IMG/VR virus record: IMGVR_UViG_3300005860_000005
Coordinates: 1-27,916 of that record
Strand: one strand, 5' to 3'
DNA length: 27,916 bases
Source of the DNA: a virus
The notes beneath the pieces were generated by a model, which had not been told where the DNA came from, did not search any database, and worked only from the letters and a program-made list of their open reading frames with translations. This document shows, one piece after another, positions 22,041-27,916 of this stretch (within the stretch, counting starts at the first letter, position 1; every line of letters begins with the position of its first letter). The position numbers and the translations under genes were made by a program.

Positions 22041-22371
22041 GGTGATACCTCCTTATTTTTTCTTCCTTTATGGCTAGGCGCCGGGTGAGCACAGGATTAC
22101 CCGACACTATACCCTCTTCTACTAAGAAATCGTAAAATCCTTTCAGGCAGTAGATGTGCATGTTCACGGTGTGGTGAGCGAGATCCTGTTTTAGAAGGTA
22201 GTTATGGAAGAGCTTAATATCCTTTATACTAAGTTTAGTGAAGTCGATACCGTTGGCGTTACACCACTCTTTGAACTTGAGCAGGTGGGATGTGTAGCTC
22301 TTTATGGTGGCCTCGGAGCTGCCTTGGGCCCGCATGTCGGCAATGTACTCCCTGATGAGTTTATCGAGCAT
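22033..22371 (-). CDS. Stand-alone tyrosine-recombinase N-terminal (SAM-like) domain
   Basis: 112 residues from ATG 22371. It matches the core-binding domain of XerC/D-type integrases: EYIADMRAQGSSEATIKSYTSHLLKFKEWC, IKLFHNYLL, HHTVNMHIYCLKGFYDFLVEEGIVSGNPV, ending in a basic tail. The catalytic domain (R-K-H-R-Y) is missing. It could be a truncated recombinase or a DNA-binding partner of the full integrase at the right edge. A promoter lies upstream (22434-22462). Confidence 0.75.
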   Translation of the reverse strand: MLDKLIREYIADMRAQGSSEATIKSYTSHLLKFKEWCNANGIDFTKLSIKDIKLFHNYLLKQDLAHHTVNMHIYCLKGFYDFLVEEGIVSGNPVLTRRLAIKEEKIRRYHHV

Positions 22372-22433
22372 AGCCATCCCTCTGCGGAAGGATTTTTGTA
22401 CTCTCTCATATCGGGGTCTTGTTTCTACCCTTA

Positions 22434-22462
22434 AGTTTATGTTAATATAAACTGCAGGTCAA
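22434..22462 (-). promoter_or_regulatory. Sigma-70-like promoter for the integrase-domain gene
   Basis: On the minus strand TTGACC, 17 bp, TAAACT. It would start a transcript about 55 bp before the lone integrase-domain gene. A GACA/GATA repeat (22483-22515) lies some 20 bp upstream of the -35. Confidence 0.5.
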
Positions 22463-22482
22463 GACCATTTACGAAATTTTTT

Positions 22483-22515
22483 AGATAGACTGACAGATAG
22501 ACAGATAGACAGATA
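22483..22515. repeat. GATA/GACA tetranucleotide repeat, copy 1
   Basis: GATAGACTGACAGATAGACA and on to 22515 repeat an 8-bp GACAGATA unit about four times. It is near the promoter of the integrase-domain gene. Related (TATC)n tracts are at 22767-22780 and 26604-26620, each at a minus-strand promoter. Confidence 0.7.
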
Positions 22516-22523
22516 ATATTAGA

Positions 22524-22542
22524 CCCGGACCATGGGTCCGGG
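22524..22542 (-). terminator. Hairpin after the first ribbon-helix-helix gene
   Basis: CCCGGACC / GGTCCGGG (8-bp perfect stem, 3-nt loop), immediately after the gene's stop on the minus strand, followed by TCTAATATT. The U-tract is short, so it may only slow or stabilise the transcript. Confidence 0.5.
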
Positions 22543-22545
22543 CTA

Positions 22546-22713
22546 CTAGTCTACTTGAATACCTTCCATCTCCAAGAACTTCTTTATAGACTCTACTATA
22601 ACCGAATTAACGCTAACGTCTCTTTCCTTAGCATAGCTGGAAAGTTTCTCGTACAGGTCATAGGGTATGGTCAACGACCTTGTAGTTACGGGTGTAGCCT
22701 TCCTTCTTGTCAT
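22546..22713 (-). CDS. Ribbon-helix-helix regulator 1
   Basis: 55 residues from ATG 22713 (AAAGGAGGTGTGCAT). Pattern: strand TTRSLTIPYDLYEKLSSYA, helix RDVSVNSVIVESIKKFLEM. This is the CopG/Arc/MetJ fold, which binds DNA as a dimer through a two-strand ribbon. Its promoter (22736-22764) has a GATA repeat upstream, a candidate operator. A close paralogue is encoded at 22849-23007. Probably autoregulates and may control other promoters here. Confidence 0.8.
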   Translation of the reverse strand: MTRRKATPVTTRSLTIPYDLYEKLSSYAKERDVSVNSVIVESIKKFLEMEGIQVD

Positions 22714-22735
22714 ATGCACACCTCCTTTATACACG

Positions 22736-22780
22736 ATTGTATAGCTAAACTAACCTCTAGGCAAGTAATCTATCTATCTA
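22736..22780 (-). promoter_or_regulatory. Promoter and TATC-repeat operator of regulator 1
   Basis: Minus strand: TTGCCT (-35, 22759-22764), 17 bp, TACAAT (-10, 22736-22741). Just upstream, AATCTATCTATCTA (22767-22780) forms a TATC repeat, a likely operator for the adjacent ribbon-helix-helix protein. Confidence 0.55.
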
Positions 22781-22835
22781 CACGCAAACGTAAAGGATTC
22801 TTTTTGTCGAGATAAAATTTTGTCCTGGTAGAATT

Positions 22836-22865
22836 AAAGGGCCACGCACTACTGCGTGGCCCTTT
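22836..22865 (-). terminator. Strong bidirectional terminator overlapping regulator 2's stop
   Basis: AAAGGGCCACGCA / TGCGTGGCCCTTT, 13-bp perfect stem, 4-nt loop. The stop codon of the second ribbon-helix-helix gene sits in the loop (22849-22851), so ribosomes finishing that gene cover the stem. Confidence 0.85.
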
Positions 22866-23007
22866 CTATATACGAGGCTATAGCTGATATTATCAGCTTA
22901 TTAATACTAACCCCCTTTGTTATGGCTAGCTGTTTGAGTTTGAGGTGTAAGTCGTAGGGTATAGCTATACTTCTTATGCACACTGGGTTAGGACTACCAC
23001 TACCCAT
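22849..23007 (-). CDS. Ribbon-helix-helix regulator 2
   Basis: 52 residues starting MGSGSPNPVC. IRSIAIPYDLHLKLKQLA and KGVSINKLIISAIASYIE repeat the pattern of regulator 1 (TIPYDLYEKL, DVSVNSVIVESIKKF), so they are paralogues. The ATG overlaps the upstream gene's stop (TAATG), indicating coupling. The gene ends inside a terminator loop. Heterodimer or competition between the two regulators is possible. Confidence 0.75.
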   Translation of the reverse strand: MGSGSPNPVCIRSIAIPYDLHLKLKQLAITKGVSINKLIISAIASYIERATQ

Positions 23008-24101
23008 TAGTCATGCCCCCCCTGTATATAGCTAATAGGCCTTATTATTACCTCTATGTCTTCCCGAACTTGTTTGCTCCAGCTGGGGTGTTCCCCCTTG
23101 GAGTGCAATACCGTCACGTTGGTATTGCACCCAAATCTTAGACGATAGGTATACACACAGTATATGTTACAGTACGACTTCTTTACAGAGACGGGGGTAG
23201 GGACAATTCTCATACTTGTTTCTCTTTCAAAAAGATCTAGATCTATTTCCGGATCGTCATCCCCCCTCCAATGCGAAATCTCTATCCAGTAATTGCCTAT
23301 TCTATTCCCACTCACTGCCAAGTGGGAGTATTGGCTGTACATAACACCTGTGTGTATTAGTACAGACCCATCCATCCTTATATTGGCCTCGAACACCACT
23401 ATTGGGTGTGTTTTTTCCAGCTCTGCTTTTGGGTGGTAGATGTATCCGGATATGCTGGCCGCAAATGGGTCGGCTGGTACCCTCGCGCGGACTCTGTACG
23501 ATGGGTTTCCGAAGGGTAGCCGCGCGTAGGGTAGTAGGGTTCTGGCTATCTCCTCTTGGTCCCTAGTTACCTTGAGGGCCCACTCCCTAGACCCAGCTGC
23601 CCTCTCCATGGACACCGTAATGTTACCTAGTCTGGTTAGAGTGATCCAGTTGTACCTGCGGGCTACCTCAAGTACTCCTATAAAGGAGGGAGGAAATTTA
23701 AAGCCCATATTCTTTCTTGCTTTACTTTCTATTACATCTGCTACTGCCCTTCCCACCTCCTTCCTAACGGCGTGGTAGAAGTATTCGGAGGGCCAGTATA
23801 CAGTCTTACCTCCGCTACTTACGCCTTTGGGTATGTCTGTAGCCTCCTTTATGGCTATAGACTGACCAAGGGCTAGTAGCGGATCCTGAATAACCCTTTC
23901 TTGGATTGCGTAATAAACTTCGTCCCATATGTGGTCCTCAACCTTAAGACAGTGGGGTTGAGGCGAGATTAAGAAGGTTCTAGAAGGATCCATAATCTTC
24001 TGCACTACGTATGCATACACATAGTTGCAGTCATAGGCTGGCTTAATAGCCTCTCCAGTAAATCCTTCCATAATCTTGTCTACTAGGTCAGTCCATATCA
24101 T
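23007..24101 (-). CDS. Large hypothetical protein, unknown
   Basis: 364 residues. AAAGGAGGTATTAAGCG precedes the ATG. No known domain recognised. A helical N-terminal part (ALGQSIAIKEATDIP, YHAVRKEVGRAVADVIES, GVLEVARRYNWITLTRLG) leads to a beta-rich C-terminal half (PIVVFEANIRMDGSVLIHTG, YWIEISHW, CNIYCVYTYRLRFGCN). There is no transmembrane helix. It is coupled to regulator 2 by stop-start overlap, so that regulator may control its effect. Could be an accessory host-interaction protein; uncertain. Confidence 0.6.
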   Translation of the reverse strand: MIWTDLVDKIMEGFTGEAIKPAYDCNYVYAYVVQKIMDPSRTFLISPQPHCLKVEDHIWDEVYYAIQERVIQDPLLALGQSIAIKEATDIPKGVSSGGKTVYWPSEYFYHAVRKEVGRAVADVIESKARKNMGFKFPPSFIGVLEVARRYNWITLTRLGNITVSMERAAGSREWALKVTRDQEEIARTLLPYARLPFGNPSYRVRARVPADPFAASISGYIYHPKAELEKTHPIVVFEANIRMDGSVLIHTGVMYSQYSHLAVSGNRIGNYWIEISHWRGDDDPEIDLDLFERETSMRIVPTPVSVKKSYCNIYCVYTYRLRFGCNTNVTVLHSKGEHPSWSKQVREDIEVIIRPISYIQGGHD

Positions 24102-24266
24102 CGCTTAATACCTCCTTTATATTTGTTATATTTGTGGTGCGGCCGGGCCCATATGGCCCGACGCACACGCTATATTATTCTTCTTCAATCTTTCTCCCTG
24201 CCTTTCCCCCCCCCGGCAGGGTGGGGGAAGTATATGAGCCGGGATTAAGGCCCTGGCGGGCCTAAG
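24102..24266. other. GC-rich hairpins between genes
   Basis: No gene seen. Three inverted repeats: GTGCG...CGCAC (24137-24166) around CGGGCC...GGCCCG; CCCTGCC / GGCAGGG (24196-24221); AGGCCC / GGGCCT (24248-24263). Related GCCCGGC / GCCGGGC hairpins lie between the next genes. Confidence 0.6.
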
Positions 24267-24740
24267 CTATTCTGGAGGGATATAGCCCAGCACCTCAACG
24301 GGCACGGCTATGCCCTCTCGGTTAGGTGCTATTTTGTGTAGCTCGGGGGGTACCCAATCTCGAATGTGGGTAGCCCTCCCCTGAGCGTCGAAGTAGCAAG
24401 TGTCGAAACCCCCATGAGGGGTTTTAACCTGTACTTCGAGCCACCCTGGAATGGGATCCCCCGTAATAGGGGATTCTAGAGCGCTAAGAAATACTTCTAT
24501 GTCCTGCTCCTGCTCTTCAAACCCGTCCCAACCGCCGGGGACGTGGCGAAGAGCTTGGGCAACCTTGTTCCATGTGGTGTATACTGCTCCGTGGAGCATG
24601 TGTTGCTCCACGAAGCGGTGTAGGGCCTCCTCCATAGCCCCGCTCTGGCTGGTTTTAAGCCACTTAACTGCCCAGGCCAGGTAACCCTGGGCGGTGGGAG
24701 AGAGGTAAAAGGAAAGTGTTTTTCCAGGACGTTCTGCCAT
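24267..24740 (-). CDS. Hypothetical protein with ribbon-helix-helix-like start
   Basis: 157 residues. GCAAAGGAGGAACAAAT precedes the ATG. The first 45 residues (LSFYLSPTAQGYLAWAVKWLKTSQSGAMEEALHRF, quoted in part) suggest a ribbon-helix-helix-type N-terminus. A central loop with CYF and a C-terminal WVPPELHKIAPNREG follow. Not recognised beyond that. First in a run of small minus-strand genes separated by GC-rich hairpins. Confidence 0.55.
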   Translation of the reverse strand: MAERPGKTLSFYLSPTAQGYLAWAVKWLKTSQSGAMEEALHRFVEQHMLHGAVYTTWNKVAQALRHVPGGWDGFEEQEQDIEVFLSALESPITGDPIPGWLEVQVKTPHGGFDTCYFDAQGRATHIRDWVPPELHKIAPNREGIAVPVEVLGYIPPE

Positions 24741-24776
24741 ATTTGTTCCTCCTTTGCTTGCCTAGCTACGGGTATG

Positions 24777-24830
24777 ACAGTAAAAAAAAGGGGGAGGTCT
24801 AGACCACCACCGCAAAGCGGCGGCAGCCTA
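24777..24830 (-). terminator. Possible intrinsic terminator
   Basis: On the minus strand the gene end carries CCGC...GCGG, GGTCTAGACC, then CCCCC and eight T's (24783-24790). A hairpin plus U-run, but the stem is weak. Confidence 0.35.
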
Positions 24831-25128
24831 GAATTCTCCCCTGATCGTCTCTAACTAGGTCGTCCGGGACCAATAGGTCCGGACGCCTGGCGGCCTGGGC
24901 AACCGCCAGGGAGACAATATAGTATACACCCTCCTGTGGCTCTGGCAAGCTGATGTCAGCCGCCAGAGCCTTCTTGACCAAGGGGACACCTGCCAGGTCC
25001 CCCAGCGATTCCAAGCGTTCCTCCAGCCGCAAGGGCTGGGAGGCCGCTGGGATGGTAAGTACCAGTTCCCCATCCCGGTTCAATACGTGAACCGGGTGGG
25101 GGGTGGTGTTAATAAAAGTGACTTGCAT
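24799..25128 (-). CDS. Hypothetical protein of a phage/plasmid-common family
   Basis: 109 residues. Blocks HPVHVLNRDGELVLTIPAAS, AGVPLVKKALA, LPEPQEGVYYIVSLAVAQ and RDDQGRILGCRRFAV recall a widespread small protein of phages, plasmids and Actinobacteria/Firmicutes with no known role. GGGAGGGAT lies upstream. A small soluble alpha/beta protein. Confidence 0.6.
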   Translation of the reverse strand: MQVTFINTTPHPVHVLNRDGELVLTIPAASQPLRLEERLESLGDLAGVPLVKKALAADISLPEPQEGVYYIVSLAVAQAARRPDLLVPDDLVRDDQGRILGCRRFAVVV

Positions 25129-25152
25129 ATATATATCCCTCCCTTTCCCCTT

Positions 25153-25380
25153 CTAGGCGGGGTCTCCCCAGTCGTATTCCCCGCCCTCGCTCTCTCGACC
25201 CCTGTCCGGGAATGCCGGACAGGGAATGATGGGTGTAAATAGGTTGCAGTGACTAGCGCGATAACTCTTGCGACGGCAGGTAAACTGCCGTGCACACGCG
25301 ATGCAGCCCGTGCACTGGCTGCGCAAGAAGCAACCAGCGCACTCTTTTAAAGGAGCACTGAGCCAGACGTCCTTTTTCAT
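25153..25380 (-). CDS. Cys-rich small protein
   Basis: 75 residues from ATG 25380 (AGAAAGGAGGAAAA). Nine cysteines, starting CAGCFLRSQCTGCIACARQFTC, suggest a zinc- or Fe-S-binding fold. Acidic tail ends GEYDWGDPA. A GCCCGGC hairpin lies upstream. Confidence 0.6.
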   Translation of the reverse strand: MKKDVWLSAPLKECAGCFLRSQCTGCIACARQFTCRRKSYRASHCNLFTPIIPCPAFPDRGRESEGGEYDWGDPA

Positions 25381-25394
25381 TTTTCCTCCTTTCT

Positions 25395-25418
25395 GCCCGG
25401 CTATGTTCCCCGCCGGGC
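25395..25418. repeat. GC hairpin (GCCCGGC / GCCGGGC)
   Basis: GCCCGGC (25395-25401) and GCCGGGC (25412-25418) pair perfectly. The same sequence repeats at 25817-25839. It overlaps the stop of the next gene. Perhaps a terminator, an mRNA-stabilising element or a protein site. Confidence 0.7.
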
Positions 25419-25547
25419 TGGGGGAGTGTATGGAAATGCGAACGCGGGGAAGTAAGTATGACAAGTATGGCAGTAGCCGCTACCGTCACGGTAGGTGCTT
25501 ACTTCCCCGCCGCAGTCTGGGCAGGGAAGTAAAGCGATAAGGTACAC
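25401..25547 (-). CDS. Zinc-ribbon mini-protein
   Basis: 48 residues from a GTG start with AGGAGG upstream, inside the end of the preceding gene. CPDCG (9-12) and CHTC (26-29) are zinc-ribbon knuckles, followed by a Phe/Pro-rich tail. Alternatively the same frame reads further upstream, but that would overlap the neighbour fully. Confidence 0.5.
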   Translation of the reverse strand: MYLIALLPCPDCGGEVSTYRDGSGYCHTCHTYFPAFAFPYTPPARRGT

Positions 25548-25549
25548 AG

Positions 25550-25801
25550 TTACTTCACCTCCTCCTGTTTCGCCCAGAGGAGTTCCCTTATCTCCTCCAG
25601 GCGAATCAGTACGTCCTCCCCCAACACGTCGGCTAGCGTACCGACGTAGTGGGGATGATCCTCGACGGCGTATCCGTCGATGGTCGCCCAATCGGGACAA
25701 AATACGTATCCCGATTGGGTCCGGACCACGTGCGGACTGCCGCCCCAGGAGCGGCAATCCTCATATACGAGCGCGCGTAGAATGTCAAACAGGTTATACA
25801 T
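25550..25801 (-). CDS. Small acidic hypothetical protein
   Basis: 83 residues from ATG 25801 (AAGGAGGATACA). FDILRALVYEDCRSW, YVFCPDWATIDGYAV and a helical acidic C-terminus (VLIRLEEIRELLWAKQEEV). Not recognised. Its 3' end holds the ribosome site for the zinc-ribbon gene. Confidence 0.55.
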   Translation of the reverse strand: MYNLFDILRALVYEDCRSWGGSPHVVRTQSGYVFCPDWATIDGYAVEDHPHYVGTLADVLGEDVLIRLEEIRELLWAKQEEVK

Positions 25802-25816
25802 TGTATCCTCCTTTCC

Positions 25817-25839
25817 GCCCGGCCTTGCTCCCGCCGGGC
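25817..25839. repeat. GC hairpin, second exact copy
   Basis: GCCCGGC (25817-25823) / GCCGGGC (25833-25839), as at 25395-25418, just after the stop of the gene transcribed toward it. Confidence 0.7.
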
Positions 25840-26259
25840 CTAACGATACTGGCTGCCTTCCCTGGTAAGCACCATCCATCCGACATCCTGGATGGCACCA
25901 TACCAAATTTCTTCCTCGCCGCGGGAGATGTACTCCCGCAGGCGGGAGAAGAAAGCAGAGCGATCCTGAAAGCGAAAGCCTAAGCGGTGAAGCCAGCGGG
26001 CATAACGAATAATACATTTCCAGTGAAGCCCATCCCCACAACGGTATGGATGGGCTACAGTCCACACCTCCGTAATGGAGGGAGGCAAACGACGGAGGTA
26101 ACGGCGAAGAATGCGAGTCATATGGCCCTTACCTGGACTGGTGCAAAGAAGCTGGTCCAGGATAAGGGCTTTCCCGCCAGGTGTATAGACAGAGTCTTCG
26201 ACGTGGCGGGCTATGGAGCATGTGTGGTCATAGGAAACGTTCTTTCCGAAGCGCACCAT
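25840..26259 (-). CDS. Basic hypothetical protein
   Basis: 139 residues from ATG 26259; AGGAGG lies about 11 bases upstream, a GTG at 26268 is an alternative. Rich in Arg and Trp (TRILRRYLRRLPPSITEVWTV, CIIRYARWLHRLGF). No family recognised. Could bind nucleic acid. Confidence 0.55.
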   Translation of the reverse strand: MVRFGKNVSYDHTCSIARHVEDSVYTPGGKALILDQLLCTSPGKGHMTRILRRYLRRLPPSITEVWTVAHPYRCGDGLHWKCIIRYARWLHRLGFRFQDRSAFFSRLREYISRGEEEIWYGAIQDVGWMVLTREGSQYR

Positions 26260-26290
26260 GGCGCTCACCGCCTCCTAACTCTTGGTCTGG

Positions 26291-26309
26291 GCCGGGATAG
26301 GCTCCCGGC
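26291..26309. repeat. GC hairpin (GCCGGGA / TCCCGGC)
   Basis: GCCGGGA (26291-26297) / TCCCGGC (26303-26309) between two small minus-strand genes; variant of the GCCCGGC hairpins nearby. Confidence 0.55.
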
Positions 26310-26313
26310 GGGC

Positions 26314-26529
26314 CTACGAGATGTGCGTAAGGAAATGCTCTACGCTTTCAAAAATGTCGTCCGGGTGGGGCCAGGTAGCGGGCCCCTTTAAGACAGCAGG
26401 GGATATCTCTAGGATTAAGCGGCCTACCCCTGCTTCTTCAGCGGCCTCCCTAATAGCGGCCGCTGAGGGGGCGTGGACAAAATATTTAGACTGCCCCCAA
26501 CCTAGTTCTAGAATGACTTCGTACAACAT
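26314..26529 (-). CDS. Small hypothetical protein, first gene of right operon
   Basis: 71 residues. AGGAGGACACCA precedes the ATG. Reads YEVILELGWGQSKYFVHAPSAAAIREAAEEAG, a beta-alpha start like small phage regulators, then SVEHFLTHIS. It is the first gene after the strong promoter at 26594-26622. Role unknown. Confidence 0.55.
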   Translation of the reverse strand: MLYEVILELGWGQSKYFVHAPSAAAIREAAEEAGVGRLILEISPAVLKGPATWPHPDDIFESVEHFLTHIS

Positions 26530-26593
26530 TGGTGTCCTCCTTTCTCCCCGCCTTTTACCCCCGGCAGGGTGGGGAAGAATGGGTTCTAGCCAG

Positions 26594-26622
26594 ATTGTAC
26601 AACCTATCTATCTATCTGTCAA
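26594..26622 (-). promoter_or_regulatory. Near-consensus sigma-70 promoter with GATA-repeat spacer
   Basis: Minus strand TTGACA (26617-26622), 17 bp, TACAAT (26594-26599). The spacer is GATAGATAGATAGG plus TTG, so the tetranucleotide repeat lies between the boxes. It drives the right-hand operon from about 26588 and is a strong candidate for regulation by the ribbon-helix-helix proteins. Confidence 0.75.
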
Positions 26623-26834
26623 CCCTTTTTCGTTCGACGATATCGAATTTTTTCTGCCATATATTCCCTGGGAATTTCTCCCTGGGAATATCTTCCTTTT
26701 GTAGAGGGAAAGAAAACATTTTCCCTATGGGAAGGAGGATGGGATAGGGAATAAATCTCTATGGGTAGGAGAATGGAGAATAGGAATTCTGTTTTTATTT
26801 TTTTTGCAAAAAAATTTCCCAATTATGGGAGGAA

Positions 26835-26872
26835 TTCCCATTTAACAAAAGACGCATTATGTTAAATGGGAA
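26835..26872. repeat. Perfect inverted repeat upstream of the integrase
   Basis: TTCCCATTTAAC (26835-26846) and GTTAAATGGGAA (26861-26872) are perfect 12-bp arms around 14 nt. Lying in AT-rich DNA before the integrase gene, it is a candidate attachment or recombinase site. Confidence 0.6.
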
Positions 26873-26921
26873 AAGCTGGAAAATGCAAATGGAAAATTTT
26901 TGAAAACAAAAAACAAAAAAC

Positions 26922-27093
26922 GAAAAAGAAAAAAGAAAAAGGGAAAGGGAAAAAGGGAAAAAGGAGAAAGGAAAGAAGAAAGGGAAGAGGAAAGGGAAGA
27001 GGATATAGAAATAGAATAGGAGATGGGATAGAAGATAGGAAAGAGGAAAAAGGGAAAAAGGAAAGGGGAAAAGGGAAAGAGAAAAGGAAAGGG
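26922..27093 (+). repeat. Long polypurine tract
   Basis: 82 uninterrupted purines (26922-27003), a short mixed part with a few T's, then 57 more (27037-27093), built of GGGAAA/GAAAAAG units. It lies before the integrase and could form triplex DNA or arise by slippage. Frames running through it have low-complexity Lys/Arg-Gly or Phe/Pro content and are not believed. Confidence 0.8.
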
Positions 27094-27164
27094 TTTCCCC
27101 GCAATTTCTGTGTCTATTATGTGCCAAAAGAAAACGTTTTCCTGTGGAGAAGGAGAGAAGGGAA

Positions 27165-27916
27165 ATGAGTTATCCCATTATGCCTTACCCAAAACCTACT
27201 AAAAAGGAAATTGATCCCATTTTCGAGTGGATGTTGAGCATTGGGGAAGTCCGTAAGAACACTCTCGACGCCTATGGTACTGCCGTTTTTGCCCGGGCTG
27301 CACCCTTCATCAGGGGTCAAGACCCCAGGACATTAGGACCTGCCGAGGCTGAGCTGGTGGTCCAGGCGTTACGGCGCCGTTACTCCCCGGCCACTGTCAA
27401 CCAGACCGTCTCTGCCCTCTCCTCCCTGTGGAAACACCTCATGAAAAGAGGCATAGTAAAGGAAAATCCCTGGGAACACGTCTCCCGGGAGATACCTGAG
27501 AACAGGGTTGCTGAAAGATATTTGACCCGAGAGGAGGTAAAAAGGCTTGTCCTAGCCGCTCCCTCCCTCCGGGACAGGGCCCTTCTGCTTTTCCTCTACG
27601 CCACCGGGGCCCGGGTATCTGAGGTGGTAAGGCCCAAAAACACCCCGTCCAACTCCCCCAGGGGCCTAAGGTGGAAGAATATCCGCTTCGAGGCCAACGG
27701 CTGGGCCTATGCCACCCTCTACGGTAAAGGCGGTAAGACCCGGACGGTGGGGGTAAGGCCGGAGGTCGCCGCCCTACTCAAGAAGATGTGCCCTAACCCC
27801 CGGCCCGAGGACCCGGTGTTTCCCATTACCCGTGTCGAAGCATTCCTTCTGGTCCGCAAGTGCGCTGCCCGGGCGGGAATAAAAAAGCCAGTGTCTCCGC
27901 ACTGGCTACGACACTC
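27165..27916 (+). CDS. Tyrosine recombinase/integrase (3' end outside window)
   Basis: 250 residues visible from ATG 27165 (GGAGAGAAGGGAA). N-terminal SAM-like domain (about 15-105; RKNTLDAYGTAVFARAA, SPATVNQTVSALSSLWKHLM), catalytic domain with Arg150 (TGARVSEVV), Lys188 (GKGGKTRTV) and H246-W-L-R249-H. The Tyr nucleophile would lie just beyond the window. XerC/D- or phage-type integrase; it cuts and joins DNA for integration or dimer resolution. It is divergent from the right operon. The lone N-terminal domain at 22033 belongs to the same superfamily. Confidence 0.9.
   Translation, partial: MSYPIMPYPKPTKKEIDPIFEWMLSIGEVRKNTLDAYGTAVFARAAPFIRGQDPRTLGPAEAELVVQALRRRYSPATVNQTVSALSSLWKHLMKRGIVKENPWEHVSREIPENRVAERYLTREEVKRLVLAAPSLRDRALLLFLYATGARVSEVVRPKNTPSNSPRGLRWKNIRFEANGWAYATLYGKGGKTRTVGVRPEVAALLKKMCPNPRPEDPVFPITRVEAFLLVRKCAARAGIKKPVSPHWLRH

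Noticed and set aside
26866-27168. Long frames of Lys/Arg/Gly or Phe/Pro on both strands of the polypurine region
   Set aside because: They are products of low-complexity DNA, without ribosome sites or domain-like composition.
1-27916. tRNA or rRNA genes
   Set aside because: No cloverleaf with a GGTTCGAATCC-type arm or rRNA-like sequence was recognised by eye; a covariance-model scan would be decisive.

Overview
The window looks like part of a virus or prophage of a thermophilic, low-GC-type Gram-positive bacterium (Firmicutes/Clostridia-like). The evidence is inferred: strong AGGAGG-type ribosome sites, S-layer homology (SLH) domains, a Firmicutes-style 3D cell-wall domain, a G39P-like helicase-loader protein, a sigma-region-4 protein with an RNA polymerase alpha C-terminal-like domain, frequent ATA/AGG/CTA codons, and a family 4 (thermophile-type) uracil-DNA glycosylase. 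No terminase, portal, capsid or tail gene is visible, so the particle type is unknown.

Layout. (1) 1-5860, plus strand: membrane-anchored fibronectin-III/Ig-like proteins, a membrane-anchored lysozyme-like protein, a HEATH-motif metallopeptidase, small cysteine-containing proteins, a small gene with its own terminator, and a membrane-anchored retropepsin-like protease. (2) 5791-8968, minus strand: a second retropepsin-like protease with a pilin-like anchor, an SLH-HtrA serine protease, a half-SLH mini-protein and an SLH glycoside hydrolase. (3) 8970-15074, minus: cytosine and adenine DNA methyltransferases, family 4 UDG, zinc-ribbon mini-proteins, RusA resolvase, a sigma4/alpha-CTD fusion and a 3D-domain cell-wall protein. 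(4) 15095-17092, the highlight: a non-coding array of about 53 half-units of 18 bp. Two alternating 10-bp cores (36-bp super-period) are separated by unique 8-nt spacers, and the array ends right beside a gene for a protein with an IS110/Nop-like helix-hairpin-helix core. This is the architecture of a TIGR-Tas RNA-guided system with a nuclease-less TasA-like protein. (5) 17248-22371, minus: replication and recombination genes (initiator with internal iterons, G39P-like protein, probable annealing-type protein, Cas4/AddB-like Fe-S nuclease, lone integrase N-terminal domain), with a DnaA box in a structured leader. (6) 22378-26640, minus: two ribbon-helix-helix regulators, several unknown small genes separated by GC-rich hairpins, and strong sigma-70-like promoters associated with GATA/GACA tetranucleotide repeats. 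(7) 26640-27916: AT-rich and polypurine DNA with a perfect inverted repeat, leading into a plus-strand tyrosine integrase cut by the window edge.

Together the genes suggest a replicating element that modifies and repairs its DNA, carries several proteins aimed at the host envelope, reprograms transcription, and holds a guide array that could act against competing elements or in regulation. Functions marked as inferred rest on motif recognition by eye only.
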